Shown: positions 60,036 to 64,000 of the stretch, one piece after another
Layout of the letters: the number at the start of each line of letters is the position of its first letter
Position numbering within the stretch: position 1 is the first letter of the stretch
From: Massilia sp. HP4
Lineage (GTDB): Bacteria; Pseudomonadota; Gammaproteobacteria; Burkholderiales; Burkholderiaceae_D
Reading direction: 5' to 3'
Assembly (NCBI RefSeq): GCF_005222695.1
Contig: NZ_STGG01000012.1
Coordinates: forward strand, 1-64,000
Length of the DNA stretch: 64,000 bases
Notes under the pieces: generated by a model
The model's database searches: none
What the model was told of the DNA's origin: nothing
Seen by the model: the letters and a program-made list of their open reading frames with translations, nothing else
Translations under genes and position numbers: made by a program

Positions 60036-61688
60036 ATGGCCACCCTGTCTCCCCACCTGCTCCCGCCGCTGCGCACCGACGCCGGGCGTTACCGCGAACT
60101 CGACGTCCTCGAGCGCCTGCGCGACCACCTGCCCGACGGCTTCGAGGTCTTCCACAGCGTGGCGCTGCACACCCTGCACCACGAGCGCGACCGCTATGGC
60201 GAGATCGACATCGTGGTGCTGGCGCCGAACGGCAACCTGCTGCTGATGGAAGTGAAGGCCGGCGACGTCGTGCTGCGTGAAGGCGGCATCTACAAGCTGT
60301 ACGGCCGTCGCGAATGCGACGTCGCGCGCCAGACCACGGTGCAGCGCGGCGCCATGCAGAACCGCCTGCAGCAGGCCGGCATCCATCCGGAGCTCATCAG
60401 CTGCCTGGTCTTGCCCGACTACGTGCTGGGCGACGGCCAGGTCTCGGCGATCCCGCGCGAGCGCATCATCGACGCCCACGGCTACGACCGCATGATCAGC
60501 GCGGTGCGCGACTGGCTGGCGCCGACTCCGCGCCCAGTCGACCGCGAGGCGCTGCGGCGCCTGCTGCTCAACCAGTTCCAGGTGATGCCGGCGCTGGACG
60601 TACTGCGCGACCAGCTGCAGGGTACGGTGCGCCGACTGGCGGACGGCCTGGCGACCTGGGTGCCGCGGGTCGAGGCGGCGTCCGGCATCGTGCGGGTGCA
60701 GGCCACGGCCGGCTCGGGCAAGACCCAGCTCGCCCTGCAACTGCTGGAAGACGCGCGCGCCGCGCGCCGGGACGCGCTCTATGTCTGCTACAACCGCAGC
60801 CTGGCCGACCATGTGCGCAGCCTGGCGCCGCCGTCGTGCGAGGTGGTCAACTACCACGAGTTGTGCGTCGAGCATTACCGCGACCGCCACGGCGAACCGG
60901 AATTCTCGCCCGATGGCTTCGAGCGCATGGCCCAGGCCTACCTGGACGACAGCGCCGGCTTCAAGGCGCGCTTCGACCTGCTGGTGATCGACGAAGCCCA
61001 GGATTTCAGCGCCGAGTGGGTGGCCAGCTTGTGCGGCCAGCTGCGCGAAGGCGGCCGCCTGTACGTGCTGGAAGACGAGGCCCAGCGCATCTACGGCAAG
61101 GAGGGCTTCGAGCTGGGCGAGGCGGTCATGATCCGCTGCAGCGACAACTTCCGCAGCCCGCGCATCCTGTGCGACATGATCAATGCGCTCGACCTGGTGC
61201 GCCCGCCGGTGCGCAGCATGAATCCCTATGCCGGCGAAGTGCCGGGCATCCGCAGCTATGCCTCCGGCGAGGAACTGCTGGCGGCGACCGAGGCCGCGGT
61301 GGCGGCGCTGCTGGCGCGCGGCTTTGCGCTGGCCGACATCGCGGTCGTGTGCGGCCGCGGGCGCGGCGGCTCGCAGCTCCTGAACCGGTCCACGATCGGC
61401 CCCTGGCTGACGCGCCGCTTCACCGGCGAATACGAGCGCGACGGCGCCCAGCGCTGGAGCGAGGGCGAGCTGCTGGTCGAATCGGTGTACCGCTACAAGG
61501 GCCAGAGCGCGCCGGCGGTGGTGGTGACCGAATTCGACGTCGACGCCCTCGACGAAAAGGCGCGGCGCATGCTGTTCGTGGCCCTTACGCGGGCGCAGAT
61601 GGCGGTCGAGCTGGTGCTGTCGCCCGAGGCCGAGCGCTGCCTGTATGCGGCGCTGCAGGACGCCGCCGCGGGCTCCGATCAGGCGTAG
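60036..61688 (+). CDS. NERD-domain superfamily 1 helicase
   Basis: 550 residues. N-terminal nuclease-related domain (about 10-120) with the acidic/E-V-K core RYGEIDIVVLAPNGNLLLMEVKAG, followed by a UvrD-like helicase: Walker A ATAGSGKTQLAL near 223, Walker B LLVIDEAQDF near 315, SDNFRSP motif, and a C-terminal motif VYRYKGQSAPAVVVTEFD with ALTRAQ. Such fusions act on DNA or RNA ends and are sometimes found in defence islands. The start at 60036 fits the domain; 59979 is possible. The last 10 bp overlap the convergent WYL regulator. Confidence 0.9.
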   Translation: MATLSPHLLPPLRTDAGRYRELDVLERLRDHLPDGFEVFHSVALHTLHHERDRYGEIDIVVLAPNGNLLLMEVKAGDVVLREGGIYKLYGRRECDVARQTTVQRGAMQNRLQQAGIHPELISCLVLPDYVLGDGQVSAIPRERIIDAHGYDRMISAVRDWLAPTPRPVDREALRRLLLNQFQVMPALDVLRDQLQGTVRRLADGLATWVPRVEAASGIVRVQATAGSGKTQLALQLLEDARAARRDALYVCYNRSLADHVRSLAPPSCEVVNYHELCVEHYRDRHGEPEFSPDGFERMAQAYLDDSAGFKARFDLLVIDEAQDFSAEWVASLCGQLREGGRLYVLEDEAQRIYGKEGFELGEAVMIRCSDNFRSPRILCDMINALDLVRPPVRSMNPYAGEVPGIRSYASGEELLAATEAAVAALLARGFALADIAVVCGRGRGGSQLLNRSTIGPWLTRRFTGEYERDGAQRWSEGELLVESVYRYKGQSAPAVVVTEFDVDALDEKARRMLFVALTRAQMAVELVLSPEAERCLYAALQDAAAGSDQA

Positions 61689-62686
61689 GCGCGCGCCATC
61701 CTGGCCGCGGTCTGCGCCATCTCCTGGCGCAGGCCGGCCGGTTCCTCGACCACCACGCCGTCGCCGAAGCCCAGCAACCACCACACCAGCGCGCGCGTAT
61801 GCGGCACCGTGGCCGACAGAAGCAGCTGGCCGTCGCCATGCGCCGTCAGTTGCTGGTCGGTGCTGAGCGGCGTTTCGTACAGGTGCTCGCCGGCCGCGCG
61901 CGTAAACACGGCGCGCAGGCGCAGCGGTTCGCCGGCGATCACGCCGAACTGGCCCGAGGCGATATAGGCGTCGAGGTCGAACCCTTCCTTCTTGCGCGCA
62001 TCCTCGTAGCGCGCCTCGGCCGCCACGATGCGGTGCAGCGCGATGGTGCGCACGTCTTCATAATCGCCAAACATGCAGGCCAGGTAGACGATGCCGCCGC
62101 GCTGGACGATCGCCAGCGGGTGCACCGCCTCGTAGACGGTGGGCTCGCTGGCGTCGCGCTTGCGGTAGTGCAGCGTGAGCTGGCGGTCTTCCATCAGGGC
62201 CAGGTACACGGTGCGCTGGCAGTCGTGGTCCAGGCGCGGCGGAATCAAGGGCTGGTGCGGCGGCACGCTGCGCACCTTGCGCAGCCAGGCCTTCGACGGC
62301 GCCGGATCGTCGTCGGTCGACAGGGTGCGTGCGGCCGATACGAAATATGGCTGCAGCGCTTCGGCGGTGCTGGGCGGCAGGTGGTGGTGCAGGTGCTGCT
62401 CGACGAGGGTCATGGTGAGCGCCTCGGGCACCGTCAGGCCGGGCAGGTCGAAGCGCTGGGCGCCGCGCAGCCAGCTCCACTTGAACGGCTTCTCGGCGTC
62501 GTCGCACACCAGCGGGAACACCTCGGACAGGGCATTCAGGTCGCGCTCGACGGTGCGCTTGGTGACCGGGAATTCGAGCGCATCGAGACGCCTGCACAAT
62601 TCGCCAGCCTCGATCGACAGCGGCGCGCGCGGCACCAGCTGCAGCATATGCCATTGGCGCAGGAGGGCTTGCTGGTTGCTCGCCAT
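61679..62686 (-). CDS. WYL-domain transcriptional regulator (YafY type)
   Basis: 335 residues. N-terminal helix-turn-helix (FPVTKRTVERDLNALSEVFPL) and a WYL ligand-binding domain (about 165-240) with LTLHYRKRD, YEAVHPLAIVQRGGIVYLACMF and IALHRIVAAE, where the W-Y-L triplet is replaced by IVY-type residues; a C-terminal WCX-like extension follows. WYL regulators of this kind often sense nucleotides or DNA and control defence or repair genes. Start overlaps the preceding stop (TGATG). Possible autoregulation through the 17-bp dyads upstream of the operon. Confidence 0.9.
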   Translation of the reverse strand: MASNQQALLRQWHMLQLVPRAPLSIEAGELCRRLDALEFPVTKRTVERDLNALSEVFPLVCDDAEKPFKWSWLRGAQRFDLPGLTVPEALTMTLVEQHLHHHLPPSTAEALQPYFVSAARTLSTDDDPAPSKAWLRKVRSVPPHQPLIPPRLDHDCQRTVYLALMEDRQLTLHYRKRDASEPTVYEAVHPLAIVQRGGIVYLACMFGDYEDVRTIALHRIVAAEARYEDARKKEGFDLDAYIASGQFGVIAGEPLRLRAVFTRAAGEHLYETPLSTDQQLTAHGDGQLLLSATVPHTRALVWWLLGFGDGVVVEEPAGLRQEMAQTAARMARAYA

Positions 62687-63099
62687 CAGAATTGCTCCGC
62701 CTGGCGCTGCCAGTATCCGGGCTCGTCGTGCTCCGCGTTCTCCATCGCCAGCTCGAGCGGCATCGCGTAGAAACGCACGCCGGCATGGCGCATGCTGCCG
62801 TCGGGCAGCTCGAGATAGTCGCGCAGCACCTGGTAGGCCGGCAGCGCGTCGTCCCACGGCAGGTCGAGGTAGACCTGGCCGCGCCAGGACGCCATCACCG
62901 ACGGATTGGCCAGCGGGCCGCAGGGCCGCCACGGCACGCCGTTGGCGTCCAGCCAGGCCAGCACCTGGGCGCGCATCGGGTCGTGCTCGTGGTGATAGCT
63001 GCGCCGTTCGGCCGCCGCTTGCGGATGGAATTCGAGGTAGAGCGCGGCGCGCCCCTTCTTGCGCGCGATGGCGTCGATGTGTTCGATCAGTGCTGGCAT
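62686..63099 (-). CDS. small protein of unknown function, cotranscribed with WYL regulator
   Basis: 137 residues starting MPALIEHIDAIARKKGRAAL, no signal or membrane segment. Features include LYLEFHPQ, a WLDANGVPWRPCGPL stretch and GQVYLDLPWDDALPAYQVLRDYLE. I know of no characterised family. First gene of the operon with the WYL regulator, whose start it overlaps, which makes it a candidate modulator of that regulator (inference). Confidence 0.75.
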   Translation of the reverse strand: MPALIEHIDAIARKKGRAALYLEFHPQAAAERRSYHHEHDPMRAQVLAWLDANGVPWRPCGPLANPSVMASWRGQVYLDLPWDDALPAYQVLRDYLELPDGSMRHAGVRFYAMPLELAMENAEHDEPGYWQRQAEQF

Positions 63100-63206
63100 G
63101 GTGGCTTTCGCCGCGCCGACGTGGCGCGTTCAAGATGTGATGTTATCAAATAACTTACCCGCAGGAAATTAAAGCCTTGGCGGGGCAGACGCAGATTGGC
63201 ATGCGC

Positions 63207-63223
63207 GCGCGACAGCATGCGTC
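63207..63223. promoter_or_regulatory. 17-bp dyad, site 1
   Basis: GCGACA-GCATG-CGTCGC, one mismatch from the perfect dyad shared by sites 2 and 3. In the divergent region between the WYL operon and the gene at 63310; its centre is 37 bp from that of site 2. Confidence 0.5.
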
Positions 63224-63243
63224 GCTCCATACCCGCGCTCGGC

Positions 63244-63260
63244 GCGACACATCCTGTCGC
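63244..63260. promoter_or_regulatory. 17-bp dyad, site 2
   Basis: GCGACA-CATCC-TGTCGC, a perfect inverted repeat 49 bp before the gene at 63310, just before a TATCCT hexamer (63271-63276) that could be its -10. Confidence 0.6.
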
Positions 63261-63309
63261 CGGGGTCTCCTATCCTGTGTCCTGTCTTCCACAGCCCGAC
63301 AAGGAATCA

Positions 63310-63846
63310 ATGACCGACCTGCGCTGGTATCTCCCGCTCGAACAGTGCCGCAGCCTCGACGCCATCCGCCGCCAGTGGCATCCCCTTCTCGAGCAGGCCG
63401 CCAGCCTGCCAGGCCAGGACCCGGTCCGCCATCACGATGCGCTGCTGGCCTTCATCGGCATGTCGGCGCTGTCCCCGCACCTCAAGCTGGCCGCGATCCT
63501 GGCCTGCGTCGACAGCCGCGACTTCGACCTGCGCCTGGCCCTCGGTGCGCTCGACGACCAGGTGCGCGCCAGCCGCGCGCCGTGGCCCGGTTCGGTGCAG
63601 GATGCGGTGGCCGGCAACGGCCCGGCGATGCAGGTGGCCAGCCGCCGCGACTGGCTCGGCGCCTTCGTGGTCGGCCGCCTGGCCGGCCTGCGCGACGGCC
63701 TGGCGCAGGCCGGGACCGGGGTCGCGCCGTGGAAGGGCGAATTCCGCAAGCGCTACGCCGAGATGGCGCAGCGGCGCGGCCTGGCCGACGCCGGCCTGCC
63801 GGCGCGGCCCCTGGGCGCCGCGCCGCGACTCACCCGCATCAAGTAG
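63310..63846 (+). CDS. unknown protein of a putative WYL-controlled module
   Basis: 178 residues beginning MTDLRWYLPLEQCRSLDAIR, mostly helical by composition, with no signal peptide and no motif that I recognise. Segments LAFIGMSALSPHLKLAAILACVDS and RRDWLGAFVVGRLAGLRDGLAQAG are moderately hydrophobic but not clear membrane helices. Divergent from the WYL operon and preceded by two copies of the 17-bp dyad. The next gene, with a third copy in front of it, starts 67 bp further on. Confidence 0.7.
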   Translation: MTDLRWYLPLEQCRSLDAIRRQWHPLLEQAASLPGQDPVRHHDALLAFIGMSALSPHLKLAAILACVDSRDFDLRLALGALDDQVRASRAPWPGSVQDAVAGNGPAMQVASRRDWLGAFVVGRLAGLRDGLAQAGTGVAPWKGEFRKRYAEMAQRRGLADAGLPARPLGAAPRLTRIK

Positions 63847-63851
63847 CCACA

Positions 63852-63868
63852 GCGACACATACTGTCGC
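63852..63868. promoter_or_regulatory. 17-bp dyad, site 3
   Basis: GCGACA-CATAC-TGTCGC, a perfect inverted repeat differing from site 2 in a single spacer base. It begins 5 bp after the preceding stop codon and ends 45 bp before the next start. Confidence 0.6.
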
Positions 63869-63913
63869 AAACCTGCCGCACAATGACGTCATCCCATCAC
63901 CAGGAGAGCCAAT

Positions 63914-64000
63914 TTGACCGTACGCCGCCGCCGTATCCGCCCCGTCCCCCAGGAACTCGCCCCGGCCGCCAGCCTGTGGGTCCTGCGCATCATGATGCCG
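63914..64000 (+). CDS. unknown protein, 5' end only (runs off right edge)
   Basis: 29 codons from a TTG start with an AGGAG ribosome site 7 bp upstream: the peptide opens LTVRRRRIRPVPQELAPAAS (first residue read as Met), with an Arg cluster at the N-terminus. Too short to identify. It follows the dyad at 63852-63868, so it probably belongs to the same regulon as the gene before it. Confidence 0.6.
   Translation, partial: MTVRRRRIRPVPQELAPAASLWVLRIMMP

Overview
The window is a gapless-looking stretch of a high-GC betaproteobacterial chromosome. Gene content and style point to Burkholderiales, most likely Oxalobacteraceae of the Massilia/Telluria kind: a classic rpsL-rpsG-fusA-tuf operon, many secreted hydrolases, two large TonB-dependent receptors, a beta-propeller phytase, a GH92 mannosidase, and dense divergent regulator/enzyme pairs. 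This assignment is inference from gene content; no rRNA or other taxonomic marker is present. I see no tRNA, rRNA, CRISPR array, insertion sequence or prophage.

Layout. 1-4.2 kb: translation operon on the minus strand, running off the left edge inside tuf, with a strong sigma70 promoter at 4168-4196. 4.3-13.1 kb: an SDR oxidoreductase divergent from an AraC regulator, metR divergent from metE, then a minus-strand run of a degenerate GGDEF protein, an AraC regulator, two small membrane proteins and a secreted esterase-like hydrolase. 13.3-17.7 kb: TonB receptor translationally coupled (TAATG) to a two-domain beta-propeller phytase, with Pho-box-like repeats upstream. 17.7-21.2 kb: a membrane-anchored MutS-like ATPase and a secreted sorbosone-dehydrogenase/PEBP fusion. 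21.25-28.7 kb: a sigma54-promoter-driven efflux operon (HlyD adaptor, MacB-type ATPase, two FtsX-type permeases) that also encodes its own NtrC-like activator and histidine kinase, so the circuit looks self-contained. 28.8-33.0 kb: spermidine-synthase-like methyltransferase, two small unknown genes, and a second TonB receptor.

33.0-46.2 kb is the most distinctive block: ten minus-strand genes, nearly all touching or overlapping. They encode two tandem TldD/PmbA metalloprotease pairs whose TldD members carry twin-arginine signals, then DUF4159, MoxR ATPase, DUF58, a BatA-like membrane protein, a DUF4175-like protein with a histidine-rich loop, and a further membrane protein. The order suggests one envelope-associated chaperone/proteolysis machine. 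46.4-55 kb: mostly secreted enzymes (methyltransferase-like protein, HtrA-type protease, serine beta-lactamase-like hydrolase, M1 aminopeptidase, PHP-type metallohydrolase) and a GDT1-family cation transporter. 55-60 kb: LysR/RidA and GH92 mannosidase/LacI.

60-64 kb: a NERD-domain helicase converging on a WYL regulator operon, and, divergent from it, an unknown gene followed by a second unknown gene running off the right edge. Three copies of one 17-bp dyad (GCGACA-N5-TGTCGC type) lie in front of these two unknown genes, and two of the copies sit in the shared divergent region. This is a good candidate for an uncharacterised WYL-controlled module.
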